Assembly (NCBI GenBank): GCA_001767525.1
Contig: MELF01000039.1
Coordinates: forward strand, 55,825 to 119,824
Origin: Acidobacteria bacterium RIFCSPLOWO2_12_FULL_68_19
Lineage (GTDB): Bacteria; Acidobacteriota; Vicinamibacteria; Vicinamibacterales; UBA2999
Length of the DNA: 64,000 nucleotides
Reading direction: 5' to 3'
The translations under genes and the position numbers were made by a program. Below the pieces are notes generated by a model, which was not told where the DNA came from, made no database searches, and worked only from the letters and a program-made list of their open reading frames with translations. This document shows positions 8,579-18,254 of the stretch, piece by piece (the stretch's first letter is position 1; each line of letters begins with the position of its first letter).

Positions 8579-9562
8579 ATGGGCTCTTCTGCGTCCCACG
8601 ACCCGGAAAACGGGTTCCCCTCGTCGTCACCCCTCGAGCCGGGGTACGCGGCGCCGCACGAGACCTCTCGGCCGTCGCGCCCCTGGCGCCACATCATCTT
8701 GTTCCTGATGACCGTCGCGTCGACGATGCTCGTCGGCGCCGACCATTTCGCCAGCTTCCACGTCGACTTCGGAGCTCGCACGCTGGACCTGTCGCGCTGG
8801 GAGATCATCGTGAACGGGCTCTGGTACAGCGCCTCGATGCTGGCGATCCTCGGGGCGCACGAGTTCGGCCACTATTACGCGTGCAGGTACTACGGCGTCG
8901 ATGCCTCGCTCCCGTACTTCCTGCCAGCGCCACTGCCGCTCACCGGGACGCTCGGGGCCTTCATCCGTATCCGGCAGATCATCCCGGTCAAGCGCCAGTT
9001 GTTCGACATCGGCATCGCCGGCCCGATTGCCGGCTTCGTGGTGGCGGTGCCGGTGCTGCTCATCGGCATGAGCCTCTCGCGGGTCTCGGCGCTGCCGAGC
9101 GACACGCGCGGGTTCGTGGAGCTCGGCGAGCCGCTGCTGTTCAAGGCGGCGGCCTGGCTGTTCTGGGGCTCGCCCCCAGACGGGTACTCGATCAACATGC
9201 ACCCGATGGCATTTGCCGCATGGTTCGGCCTGCTGGCGACGGCGCTGAATCTCTTCCCCATCGGCCAGCTCGACGGGGGGCACATTGCCTACGCGGTGCT
9301 CGGGCGCAGGAGCACGATCGTGACGTTCGGCACGGTCGGCGTGCTGGTCGGACTCACGTTCGTGTCGAGCTCGTGGGCCGTGTGGACGGTACTGACCGTC
9401 GTGATGCTGCTCGCGTTCGGGCCCAGGCATCCGCGCACGATCGACGAGCACGTTCCGCTCGACCGGGGGCGAATGTGGCTGGCCGGCTTCGCGTTCGTGA
9501 TGTTCGTCCTCTGCTTCACGCCGGCCCCGCTCGAACCGCTCGACATCGTGTCGCGGCCGTAA
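8579..9562 (+). CDS. Site-2 protease family (M50) membrane metalloprotease
   Basis: GAHEFGHYYACRYYGV and LNLFPIGQLDGGHIAYA motifs, multiple TMs. Confidence 0.92.
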   Translation: MGSSASHDPENGFPSSSPLEPGYAAPHETSRPSRPWRHIILFLMTVASTMLVGADHFASFHVDFGARTLDLSRWEIIVNGLWYSASMLAILGAHEFGHYYACRYYGVDASLPYFLPAPLPLTGTLGAFIRIRQIIPVKRQLFDIGIAGPIAGFVVAVPVLLIGMSLSRVSALPSDTRGFVELGEPLLFKAAAWLFWGSPPDGYSINMHPMAFAAWFGLLATALNLFPIGQLDGGHIAYAVLGRRSTIVTFGTVGVLVGLTFVSSSWAVWTVLTVVMLLAFGPRHPRTIDEHVPLDRGRMWLAGFAFVMFVLCFTPAPLEPLDIVSRP

Positions 9563-9566
9563 GTCC

Positions 9567-11849
9567 TCACAGTACGTTCAGCGGATCTACGTCGATGGTC
9601 ACGCGACGTTCGAGCCGCGGGTGCGCGGCCAGCGCATCCCGCAGAGCGCAGCGCATCGCCGCACGGCGGGTCCCCTTCAGGAAGAACTGCACGCGGTGCT
9701 CGCCCCGCAGCCGGCCAAGCGGCGCCGGCGCCGGACCCAGGACGATGAACGGCACATCTCTGGCGGGCGCATCGAGCTCACGCACGAGCGTTGCGGCGGC
9801 GCCGGCGGCGTCGGCGAACGTCCGCCCGCGAACGACCGCGTTGATGAGGGCCACAACCGGCGGGTAGCGCATGCTTCGGCGGTAGGCCAGTTCGCGCTCG
9901 AAGAACGTCGCATAGTCCTGGCGGCAGGCGACCTGGATGCTGTAGTGCTCCGGATAGAGCGTCTGGACAATCGCCTCGCCGGCGCGCTCGCCCCGTCCGG
10001 CCCGTCCCGCCACCTGCGTAAGCAGCTGGAACGTCCGTTCGGCGGCGCGGAAGTCCGCCAGACCGAGGCCGATATCGGCCGAAATCACGCCGACGAGCGT
10101 TACGCGCGGAAAGTCGTGTCCCTTCGCGATCATCTGCGTGCCGACGAGGATGTCGACCTCCCCGGCGGCGAACTTCGACAGCACCGTCGTGAGCGCACCC
10201 CTTCGCCTCACCGAATCGCGATCGACCCGGCGCACGCGCGCCTCCGGGAACAGCTCGATCAGGTGCTGCTCCACCTTTGCGGTGCCGACGCCCGCCTGCT
10301 CGAGGTATGGAGCGGCGCACTTCCGGCACGCCCGGGGCACGTCGTTCGAGTAGTTGCAGTAATGACAGCGGGCCTTCCACCGTCTCGACTCTTCGACACG
10401 TTCGGCATCGTGTCGAGCACGGCCGAGAGGCGGCGCCCCTCGGGACAAGCCGCTCGCCCTGTGCACGGTGAGCGAGACGCTGCAGTTCGGGCACTCGAAC
10501 GTGTCGCCGCACTGCCGGCAGAAGACCGCCGTCGAATAGCCGCGGCGATTGAGCAGCACGACCACCTGCTCGCGGCGGGAGAGTCGATCTCGGATCGCCG
10601 CGACCAGGGCACGGCTGACGATCACCTCGGGGCCCTGTTCGGCGTATTCCTCGCGCATGTTCACCAGGCGCACGCCGGCGAGGGACCGGTCCAGCACCCG
10701 GCGCTCGAGCGTCACCCGCGTGTACTTCCCGGCGGCCGCGTTCTGGTAGCTCTCGAGCGAGGGCGTGGCCGAACCGAGGACCACGAGCGCCCCTTCGGCC
10801 CTGGCGCGGACGATGGCGACGTCGCGGCCATGGTACCGGGGCGTCTCGTCCTGTTTGTAGGAGCTGTCCTGTTCCTCGTCCACGATGATGAGCCCGGTTC
10901 GTGCCAGCGGCGCGAATACCGCCGAGCGCGTGCCGACGACGACATCGACATCGCCGCGACGGATCCGCTGCCACTGGTCGTGCCGCTCGCCTCCGGAGAG
11001 CGCGCTGTGCTGAATCGCCACCCGCTCGCCGAACGCCGACCGCAGGAGCGCCGCGACCGACGGCGTGAGCGCGATTTCGGGCACGAGCAGCAGCACCTGC
11101 CGCCCCAGCCGGCAGACCTGCTCGGCCAGCCGCAGGTACACCTCCGTCTTGCCGCTGCCGGTCACGCCGTGCAGCAGCGCAACCTGGAACGTCCCAGTCT
11201 CGGCGAGCCGGGACAGCGTCGCCAGGGCCGCGTCCTGCTCACCCGTGAGCGCCCGGTCTGTGTCCCGGACAACGTCCGCCAGAGCTGCGCGCCCGAAAGG
11301 GTCGCGTTCGTCGCGCTCGGCGCGCATCGCCACCAGCCCGCGGACCGCCAGTCGGCGGAGCACGTCGGCGCCGACGCCGCGGTCCCGAAGGACCGACGCG
11401 GGCAGTCCGGCCGGCGCTGCCGCCAGCATCCCAAGCGCCTCGCGCTGCTGTGGGGTCAGACCCCGGCTTCCGGGGTCTGACCCCAGGTGCGGCGTCGCGG
11501 CGACGATCCGCCGTGTCTTGTAGCCGGACACCCGGCGGGACGTCGGCGGCAGGGCGACGCCAATCGCGTCGCCGATGCCCGCCATGTAGTACTCCGCCAC
11601 CCACTTGCACAGCTCGACGATCGCGGCCGGCAGGAACGGTTCGTGATCGAGGACCTCCTTCACGTCGCGCGTTTCGGTGTCGGGTCCTGCCGTCGGGTCG
11701 TGACCGATCACGCAGCCGACCAGGGTGCGTGTGCCGACCGGCACGCGCACCCGGGCGCCCACCGGCGGCAGATCCGGAAAACGATGCGGGACGTTGTAGG
11801 TCAGTGCATCCAGCCGGGGAACCGGGACGGCGACGGAGATGAGGCGCAC
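9567..11849 (-). CDS. priA: Primosomal protein N' (PriA), with two apparent in-frame insertions
   Basis: LLHGVTGSGKTEVYLRL, VDEEQDSSYKQDETPRYHGRD, zinc-binding CRQCGDTFECPNC...CHYCNYSNDVPRACRKC, GTQMIAKGHDFPRVTLVGV. Confidence 0.95.
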   Translation of the reverse strand: MRLISVAVPVPRLDALTYNVPHRFPDLPPVGARVRVPVGTRTLVGCVIGHDPTAGPDTETRDVKEVLDHEPFLPAAIVELCKWVAEYYMAGIGDAIGVALPPTSRRVSGYKTRRIVAATPHLGSDPGSRGLTPQQREALGMLAAAPAGLPASVLRDRGVGADVLRRLAVRGLVAMRAERDERDPFGRAALADVVRDTDRALTGEQDAALATLSRLAETGTFQVALLHGVTGSGKTEVYLRLAEQVCRLGRQVLLLVPEIALTPSVAALLRSAFGERVAIQHSALSGGERHDQWQRIRRGDVDVVVGTRSAVFAPLARTGLIIVDEEQDSSYKQDETPRYHGRDVAIVRARAEGALVVLGSATPSLESYQNAAAGKYTRVTLERRVLDRSLAGVRLVNMREEYAEQGPEVIVSRALVAAIRDRLSRREQVVVLLNRRGYSTAVFCRQCGDTFECPNCSVSLTVHRASGLSRGAPPLGRARHDAERVEESRRWKARCHYCNYSNDVPRACRKCAAPYLEQAGVGTAKVEQHLIELFPEARVRRVDRDSVRRRGALTTVLSKFAAGEVDILVGTQMIAKGHDFPRVTLVGVISADIGLGLADFRAAERTFQLLTQVAGRAGRGERAGEAIVQTLYPEHYSIQVACRQDYATFFERELAYRRSMRYPPVVALINAVVRGRTFADAAGAAATLVRELDAPARDVPFIVLGPAPAPLGRLRGEHRVQFFLKGTRRAAMRCALRDALAAHPRLERRVTIDVDPLNVL
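10371..10455 (-). repeat. Candidate in-frame repeat insertion inside the PriA zinc domain, containing an inverted repeat (10392-10417)
   Basis: About 30 extra residues (ASGLSRGAPPLGRARHDAERVEESRRWK) between TVHR and ARCHYC; TTCGACACG-N8-CGTGTCGAG arms. Confidence 0.55.
11451..11485. repeat. REP-like hairpin of the GGGGTCAGACCCC family, inside the priA coding sequence
   Basis: TGGGGTCAGACCCCGG-CTT-CCGGGGTCTGACCCCA: 16-bp perfect arms, 3-nt loop. Confidence 0.85.
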
Positions 11850-12015
11850 CGTGGAAGGCCTCTGTCTAGCGGGTGGGTCCGATCCCGCGATGTGTCGATG
11901 CGATCCGTGCGCGCCCGCGACGGTGCACCTCGGGCCTGTCCAACCCGGCGGCGGACCACAGAGCATCGCGGACGACGGGCGCCTTCACAGATCTTCTGAC
12001 CAAACGGTACACGAG

Positions 12016-12037
12016 TACACCTCTGTTACACCTCTGT
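12016..12037. repeat. 11-bp tandem duplication
   Basis: TACACCTCTGT x2, followed by GTGTGTCCGTGTC. Confidence 0.7.
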
Positions 12038-12118
12038 GTGTCCGTGTCGCTGTGGCTCGTGAGCAGGGGAAGGAGTGGGCCGGGACGACGCTGACCCGCT
12101 GAACGGTAACGGCGGACG

Positions 12119-12832
12119 CTACTCCCCCTTCAGTATCTCCCTGACTCGCTTCATGTCGCCCCAGACCTCGCGCTTGGCCGACGGGGTGCGCAGCAAGTAC
12201 GCGGGATGATACGTCGGCATGAGGATGGCGTCGCGGTATCTGAACTCACGGCCGCGAAGCCGCGTGATCGGGTCCGTCGTCCGGAGCAGCGACTGGGCCG
12301 CGAACTTGCCGAGCGCGACGATCACCGTGGGCCTGATCGTGTCGATCTGACGAAACAGGAACCTCTCGCACTGCTCCACTTCGTCCGACTCGGGATTGCG
12401 GTTGTTCGGCGGGCGGCACTTGATCACATTGGCGATGTAGACGTCCTGGCGGCGCAGTCCGATCGCCTCGATGATCTTCGTCAGGAGCTGCCCCGCGCGC
12501 CCGACAAACGGCTCCCCCTGGAGGTCTTCGTCGGCGCCAGGCGCTTCGCCCACGAACATCAACCGAGCATCGGGATTGCCGACGCCGAAGACGATCTGCC
12601 GACGTCCGAGGCCATGCAGCTTGCAGCGGGTACAGTTCCCGAGGTCCGCGCGAATCGCCTCCAGCGTCTCGGCCGGCGGCGGGAGGTCCTGGGGTGGCGG
12701 CGCCGGCGCCGGCGCGGCTGACGGGGGAGGTTCGGCCGCTGGCCGGTCCCGCCAGTCGGGCTCCAGCCGTACGCCGGCGACACCCAGTTCGCCGAAGAAC
12801 TCCAGGTGGGCGCTGAGGTCCTCGGACGCCAT
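12119..12832 (-). CDS. Type-4 (Fe-S) uracil-DNA glycosylase
   Basis: [53 protein letters not shown] ... [11 protein letters not shown]. Confidence 0.93.
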   Translation of the reverse strand: MASEDLSAHLEFFGELGVAGVRLEPDWRDRPAAEPPPSAAPAPAPPPQDLPPPAETLEAIRADLGNCTRCKLHGLGRRQIVFGVGNPDARLMFVGEAPGADEDLQGEPFVGRAGQLLTKIIEAIGLRRQDVYIANVIKCRPPNNRNPESDEVEQCERFLFRQIDTIRPTVIVALGKFAAQSLLRTTDPITRLRGREFRYRDAILMPTYHPAYLLRTPSAKREVWGDMKRVREILKGE

Positions 12833-14062
12833 CTACGCGCGCACCGGCGAAGCCGCGCGGGTGCGCAGCAACTGCTCGACGCGGTCCAGAATCGCCGCCG
12901 CCACGCGCTCTTTCGACTGCACGGGAAGCTCCTGTTCTCCCTCCGCATCGATGAGGGTGACGGCGTTGGTCTCGACCTCGAAGCCGGCGTCGGGCCGCGC
13001 GACGTCGTTGGCGACCATCAGGTCGACCCCCTTGCGGGTCCGCTTCTCGCGCGCCTTGGCCGCGGCATCGCCGGTCTCGGCCGCAAAACCGACGAGCAGC
13101 GGCGTGCCCGAGGCCGCGCGCGACGCCGTCCCGCTGAGATCGCCCAGGATGTCGCGCGTGCGCTCGAGCCTCAGCGTCAGCGGCGCGTCGGCCTTCGGCG
13201 CCTTGTGCGCGGCCGGCGACGAAGGCGTGTAATCGGCCACGGCCGCCGCCATGATCACCACCTCCGCCCGGCTGGCGGCCACCATCACCGCGGCGTGCAT
13301 CTCCGCGGCGCTGCGGACCCGCACGATCTCGTCGGCCCCGGGAGGCTCCAGGCCCGTCGGGCCGGCCACGAGCGTCACCCGCGCGCCCCGCCGCCGCGCC
13401 TCGGCGGCCAGCGCAAATCCCATCCGGCCGCTCGATCGGTTGCCGACGTAGCGCACCGCATCGATGTCCTCATAGGTCGGCCCCGCGGTGACCACCACAT
13501 GGCGTCCACGCAGAATCGAATCGACCGGGGTGAGCATCGCGAGCGCCGCCGCGACGATGTCGGACGATTCGGCGAGCCGTCCCTTCCCGATCCATCCGCA
13601 CGCCAGGTACCCCTCGCCGGGCTCGACCAATCGCACGCCGCGCGCGGCCAGCGTGCGAAGGTTCCGCTGCACCGCGTCGTGCGCGAGCATGTTGGAGTTC
13701 ATCGCGGGCGCCACGAGCACCGGCGCGCGCGTGGCCAGGTACAGGGAGCTCAGGAAGTCGTCGGCGAGGCCGGCGGCGAACTTGCCGATCACGTTGGCCG
13801 TGCACGGTGCGACGAGCAGCAGCGCGATCTGGTCGGCGATGGCGATGTGCTCGATCTCCGCGTTCATCCCTGGCTTCCACTGCGAGGTGACCACTCTCCG
13901 CCGGGTGATCGCCTCGAAGGTCACCGGGCCGACAAACCGCGCCGCCGACCGCGTCATCACCGCGACGACGTCGTGGCCGTGGCGCTGCAGGCCCCGGCAC
14001 ACGTCCACGGCCTTGTAAGCGCCGATGCCGCCGGTCACACCGAGCGCGATGAGTGCCATCAC
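12833..14062 (-). CDS. coaBC: Bifunctional phosphopantothenoylcysteine decarboxylase/phosphopantothenate-cysteine ligase
   Basis: [56 protein letters not shown]. Confidence 0.95.
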   Translation of the reverse strand: MMALIALGVTGGIGAYKAVDVCRGLQRHGHDVVAVMTRSAARFVGPVTFEAITRRRVVTSQWKPGMNAEIEHIAIADQIALLLVAPCTANVIGKFAAGLADDFLSSLYLATRAPVLVAPAMNSNMLAHDAVQRNLRTLAARGVRLVEPGEGYLACGWIGKGRLAESSDIVAAALAMLTPVDSILRGRHVVVTAGPTYEDIDAVRYVGNRSSGRMGFALAAEARRRGARVTLVAGPTGLEPPGADEIVRVRSAAEMHAAVMVAASRAEVVIMAAAVADYTPSSPAAHKAPKADAPLTLRLERTRDILGDLSGTASRAASGTPLLVGFAAETGDAAAKAREKRTRKGVDLMVANDVARPDAGFEVETNAVTLIDAEGEQELPVQSKERVAAAILDRVEQLLRTRAASPVRA

Positions 14063-14068
14063 TCGCCC

Positions 14069-14239
14069 CTATTCCCGTTCCTCCAGCTTCTCCACTTTCC
14101 GTCGCAGCACTTCCCGCTGGGCGATGGTGACCTTCTTCTCGCCGGCTTCACGCGGCTCGGCGCCCGCCAGCAGTTGACGGGCCCGGAGACTCGCCGTGAC
14201 GACGAACTCGAACCGGTTCTCCTTCGGTGCTCGTTCCAT
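14069..14239 (-). CDS. rpoZ: RNA polymerase omega subunit
   Basis: 56 aa: MERAPKENRFEFVVTASLRARQLLAGAEPREAGEKKVTIAQREVL...; located between gmk and coaBC. Confidence 0.85.
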   Translation of the reverse strand: MERAPKENRFEFVVTASLRARQLLAGAEPREAGEKKVTIAQREVLRRKVEKLEERE

Positions 14240-14247
14240 GATTGCGC

Positions 14248-14925
14248 TCACGCCTTTCCCGAGGTCCTGGCCCCCGGAGGCGGGGCCTTGAAGGTCTCTA
14301 TGATCTCTTCGGCGTGGCGCCGCATGACCTTCACCCGGGCGCGTTCCGCCTGTACGATGGCCGCCATCCGCCCGACCGCCGGTTCCAGATCGTCGTTGAC
14401 CACCAGGTACTCGTACTGCGAGAACTCGTCGACCTCGCCGCACGCCACCTCGAGGCGCCTCCGGATCTGATCCTCCGAGTCCTTGCTGCGGCCGCGCAGG
14501 CGCTGCTCGAGGGTCGCCGCCGACGGAGGGAGCACGAAGATGCCGACCGTCTCGATGCCGCGGCTGCGGACCTGGCGCGCTCCCTGGACGTCGATGACCA
14601 GCACGACGTCGTGCCCGGCCGCCAGGAGCGCGTCGGTGTCGGCAGCCGCCGTCCCGTAGCAGTGGCCGAAGACGCTCGCCCACTCGAGGAACGCCCCGTC
14701 GCGCACCATCGCGTCGAAGCGCTCGCGGCTGATGAAATTATAGTCGACGCCGTTCTGCTCACCTGCCCGGGCCGGCCGCGACGTGTAGGAGCGCGACATC
14801 TTCAGGTTCGGCACCACCTGCACCAGCCGCTCGACCAGCGTGGTCTTTCCCGTGCCCGACGGCGCCGACACGATGAAGAGCAGTCCGCGCCTGCCCCGGG
14901 CGGCGTCGAACGGCCTACTCGACAT
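14248..14925 (-). CDS. gmk: Guanylate kinase
   Basis: GLLFIVSAPSGTGKTTLVERLVQVVPNLKMSRSYTSRPARAGEQNGVDYNFI. Confidence 0.96.
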   Translation of the reverse strand: MSSRPFDAARGRRGLLFIVSAPSGTGKTTLVERLVQVVPNLKMSRSYTSRPARAGEQNGVDYNFISRERFDAMVRDGAFLEWASVFGHCYGTAAADTDALLAAGHDVVLVIDVQGARQVRSRGIETVGIFVLPPSAATLEQRLRGRSKDSEDQIRRRLEVACGEVDEFSQYEYLVVNDDLEPAVGRMAAIVQAERARVKVMRRHAEEIIETFKAPPPGARTSGKA

Positions 14926-15808
14926 TCTGCACCTGCTCGCGCATCTTCTCGAGTTCCGCCTTCGTGGCGATGATCAGCTCGCAGACGCGCAGCCCGTCCG
15001 CCTTGGCGCCGATCGTGTTCACCTCGCGGTTCATTTCCTGCAGCAGGAAGTCGAGCTTGCGGCCGCACGCCTCGTCGCCCGCCTCGAGCGCCTCCCAGTG
15101 CGCGAGGTGGCCGCGGAACCGCGTGAGCTCCTCGCTGATGTCGGACCGCCCTGCCGCGCGGACGATCTCCTGGGCAATCATCGCCTGATCGACCGGCAGT
15201 TCGAAGCTGATTTCGCGGATCCGTTCCTGCAGCCGCCGCTCCAGCGCGCCGCGCCCTTCATCGGAGGCCGCCGCCAGCCGCTCGACGAGCGTCGCGAGGG
15301 TGAGCCGGCGCGCCTCGAGATCGGCGCGAAGGTGCGTCCCTTCGCGCGCCCGCATCGCATCGAGGTCGGCGAGCGCCTGTTCCACCGCCGCCTCCACGCT
15401 CGCCGCGAGCCGTGCCTCCAGGGCGGGATCGGCCTCCGCCACCCGGTCCCGGATCGTGATCGCCTGCGGCAGCCGCAGCAGGTCGCCCGGGGCGAGCGTC
15501 CCGGAGATCAGTCCGCGCTGCCGCGCCTCGTCCAGCGCCGCCGACAGCGCGCGCGCGAACTCCATGTTCAGCTCGACCGTCGGCGCCGCAGCCGTCCGCA
15601 ACTGCACCGTGATCGCCAGCTCCACCCGGCCCCGCGCCAGCCGCTTCTGGAGCAGCGTCCGGACGCGCGGTTCCAGGTCCGCCAGCGATGGGGGAAGCCG
15701 GAGCTGCACATCGAGGAAGCGGTGGTTGACCGCGCGAAGCGTGACAGAAATCGTGGCGCGTTCGTCCTCGTGGGTCAGCGACGCGAAGCCGGTCATCGAC
15801 TTGATCAT
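14915..15808 (-). CDS. YicC family protein
   Basis: MIKSMTGFASLTHEDERATISVTLRAVNHRFLDVQLRLP...FLLQEMNREVNTIGAKA. Confidence 0.95.
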   Translation of the reverse strand: MIKSMTGFASLTHEDERATISVTLRAVNHRFLDVQLRLPPSLADLEPRVRTLLQKRLARGRVELAITVQLRTAAAPTVELNMEFARALSAALDEARQRGLISGTLAPGDLLRLPQAITIRDRVAEADPALEARLAASVEAAVEQALADLDAMRAREGTHLRADLEARRLTLATLVERLAAASDEGRGALERRLQERIREISFELPVDQAMIAQEIVRAAGRSDISEELTRFRGHLAHWEALEAGDEACGRKLDFLLQEMNREVNTIGAKADGLRVCELIIATKAELEKMREQVQNVE

Positions 15809-17547
15809 CAGATTTCGACTTCCGAGGCTTCTTCCTGCAACTGCAGCTCGTAGAGCTTCGCATACGCGCCGCCGCGTGCCATCAGCTCGTCGTGCGTCCC
15901 CGATTCGACGATACGGCCGCGCTCGAGCACGACGATCGCATCGGCACGACGCACCGTCGACAACCGGTGGGCGATGACGAAGCTCGTCCGGTTTCGCATC
16001 AGGTTCGAGAGCGCCTCCTGCACCAGCATCTCCGACTCGGTGTCGAGCGACGAGGTCGCCTCGTCGAGAATCAGGATCGGCGAGTCGCGGAGGATCGCCC
16101 GGGCGATGGCGATGCGCTGCCGCTGCCCGCCCGAGAGCCGCTGCCCCCGCTCGCCGATCATGGCATCGTAGCTCCCCTCGAGTCCGACGATGAACTCGTG
16201 CGCGTGCGCCGCGCGGGCCGCCTCTTCGATCTCGTGCCGCGTCGCCTCCGGCCGCCCGTAGGCGATGTTGGCCGCAATCGTCTCGTCGAACAGCACGGTC
16301 TCCTGAGTGACGATGCCAATCTGCGAGCGCAGCGACGCCAGCGTGACGTCCCGGAGGTCGCGTCCGTCGATGAGAATCGCCCCCGCGGTCACGTCGTAGA
16401 AGCGCGGGATCAGGTTGACGAGCGTCGTCTTGCCGGCGCCGCTCCTGCCGACAATCGCCAGCATCTGTCCCTGGTGGACGACGAAGCTCACGCCGTCGAG
16501 GGTCGAGGACCCGTCGCCGCCGTACGAGAACCCGACGTCCCGGAACTCGATCCGCCGGCCGAACGGCGCGAGCGCCACGGCGCCGGGCCGATCCTCCACT
16601 TCGTTGTGCGAATCGAGAATCTCGAAGATGCGCTCGCCGGCAGCCATCGCCTGCTGCAGGTCGGCGTTGACGCGGCTCAGCTTCTTCGCCGGCGCGTACA
16701 TCATGAAGAGCGCCGCCACGAAGGCGGTGAACTCGCCCGGTGACAGCCGCCCCGCTCCAATCTCCTGCGTGCCATAGACGAGGGCGCCGACGAACGCGAC
16801 GCCGCCGATGAATTCCATCACCGGCGGCAGCACCGAGACGACGCCGGTCACCTTCATGTTGGTGCGGTACAGATGCTGCGCCGCGCGCTCGAACTTCGCC
16901 GTCTCCCGCCCCTCGGCCCCGAACGCCTTCACGATGCGGTGGGCGGTGATCGCCTCGGCGCTCACGTGCGACATCTGCTCGAGCGCCTCCTGGCTGCGGC
17001 GCGCGGTCCGCCGGATGCGCTGCCCCAGCCGCACGAGGGGGTACACCACGAGGGGGGCGCCCGTCAGGCAGACGAGCGCCAGCCGGGCGTCGTAATAGAA
17101 CAGCAGGACGGCAAAGCCGACGAGCGCCAGCGATTCGCGAGTGAGGTCGCCAATCGTCTCCGACACCGCGCGCTGGACTTGCCCCACGTCGTTGGCGATC
17201 CGCGACATCAGGCGGCCGGTCGTCTGGAACGAGAAGAAGGCGGCCGACTGGCCGAGAATGTGCCGGAACAGGACGTTGCGCAGGTCGCGGACGACGCGCT
17301 GGCCGACGTCGGTCATCAGGTAGCCGGAGAGGTACGCGCCGGCGCCCTTGAGCAGGTAGATCCCGAGAATCGCCGCGGCGATGGGCGCCAGGCGCTGCCG
17401 GCTTGGCAGCACCTCGTCGAAGATCGGCTGGATGAGCGCCGCCACCCCGGCCGACGCGGCGCCGTACAGCACCATCGCCGCCAGCGCGCCCGCCAGCCTC
17501 GCGCGGTGCGGCCGCGCGTACTCGAGCAGCCGGAAGAAGACGCTCAC
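15808..17547 (-). CDS. MsbA-like ABC exporter (permease-ATPase), GTG start 17547
   Basis: VSVFFRLLEYARPHRARL...; Walker A GRSGAGKTTLVNLIPRFYD; LSGGQRQRIAIARAILRDSPILILDEATSSLD. Confidence 0.93.
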   Translation of the reverse strand: MSVFFRLLEYARPHRARLAGALAAMVLYGAASAGVAALIQPIFDEVLPSRQRLAPIAAAILGIYLLKGAGAYLSGYLMTDVGQRVVRDLRNVLFRHILGQSAAFFSFQTTGRLMSRIANDVGQVQRAVSETIGDLTRESLALVGFAVLLFYYDARLALVCLTGAPLVVYPLVRLGQRIRRTARRSQEALEQMSHVSAEAITAHRIVKAFGAEGRETAKFERAAQHLYRTNMKVTGVVSVLPPVMEFIGGVAFVGALVYGTQEIGAGRLSPGEFTAFVAALFMMYAPAKKLSRVNADLQQAMAAGERIFEILDSHNEVEDRPGAVALAPFGRRIEFRDVGFSYGGDGSSTLDGVSFVVHQGQMLAIVGRSGAGKTTLVNLIPRFYDVTAGAILIDGRDLRDVTLASLRSQIGIVTQETVLFDETIAANIAYGRPEATRHEIEEAARAAHAHEFIVGLEGSYDAMIGERGQRLSGGQRQRIAIARAILRDSPILILDEATSSLDTESEMLVQEALSNLMRNRTSFVIAHRLSTVRRADAIVVLERGRIVESGTHDELMARGGAYAKLYELQLQEEASEVEI

Positions 17548-18254
17548 TCCGTGAACCGGTACTTCAGCAGCACCCACAGGGCGACAACCCCGTCGCGCCA
17601 TCCGATCTTCTTGCCCTCCTCGTAGCCGCGGCCGTCGTAGGTGATCGGCACCTCGTAGACGCGGTATCCCCGCTTGAAGATCTTCGCCGTCAGCTCGGGC
17701 TCGATGCCGAACCCGTTGGACCGCAGCGCGATCGAGCGAAGCACCTCGACCCTCATCACCTTGTAACAGGTCTCCATGTCGGTGAGCATGGTGTTGTAGA
17801 GGACGTTGGTCACGAGCGTCAGCAGCCGGTTGCCGAGGTAGTGTGAGAAGAGGAACACCCGATGCCGGCCGAGGAACCGCGAGCCATAGACGACGTCGGC
17901 CCGGCCCTGACAGATGAGATCGATGAGCATCGGGAACTCTTCCGGCGAGTATTCGAGATCCCCATCCTGAACGATCACCAGGTCGCCGCGTACCTCCTCG
18001 AAGCCGCGCCTCAGCGCCGCGCCCTTGCCCTGGTTCCGCGGCTGGAGCGCCAACGTGAAGCCGAGCTCCCCCTGAAGACGCTCGAGCCTCTCTCGCGTCC
18101 CGTCGGTCGAGGCGTCGTCGACCACGACCAGCTGGATGCGCAGCGGCACCGCCAGCACACGCCGGACGATCTCCTCGATGGTGCCGGCCTCGTTGAAGAC
18201 GGGCATCACGACCGACAGCAGGGGATCGCCGAGGATGCCCCGCAGCCGCGACAT
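17544..18254 (-). CDS. Family 2 glycosyltransferase (dolichyl/polyprenyl-P-sugar synthase-like)
   Basis: LSVVMPVFNEAGTIEEIVRRVL...LVVVDDASTDGTRERL...VIVQDGDLEYSPEEFP. Confidence 0.93.
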   Translation of the reverse strand: MSRLRGILGDPLLSVVMPVFNEAGTIEEIVRRVLAVPLRIQLVVVDDASTDGTRERLERLQGELGFTLALQPRNQGKGAALRRGFEEVRGDLVIVQDGDLEYSPEEFPMLIDLICQGRADVVYGSRFLGRHRVFLFSHYLGNRLLTLVTNVLYNTMLTDMETCYKVMRVEVLRSIALRSNGFGIEPELTAKIFKRGYRVYEVPITYDGRGYEEGKKIGWRDGVVALWVLLKYRFTE

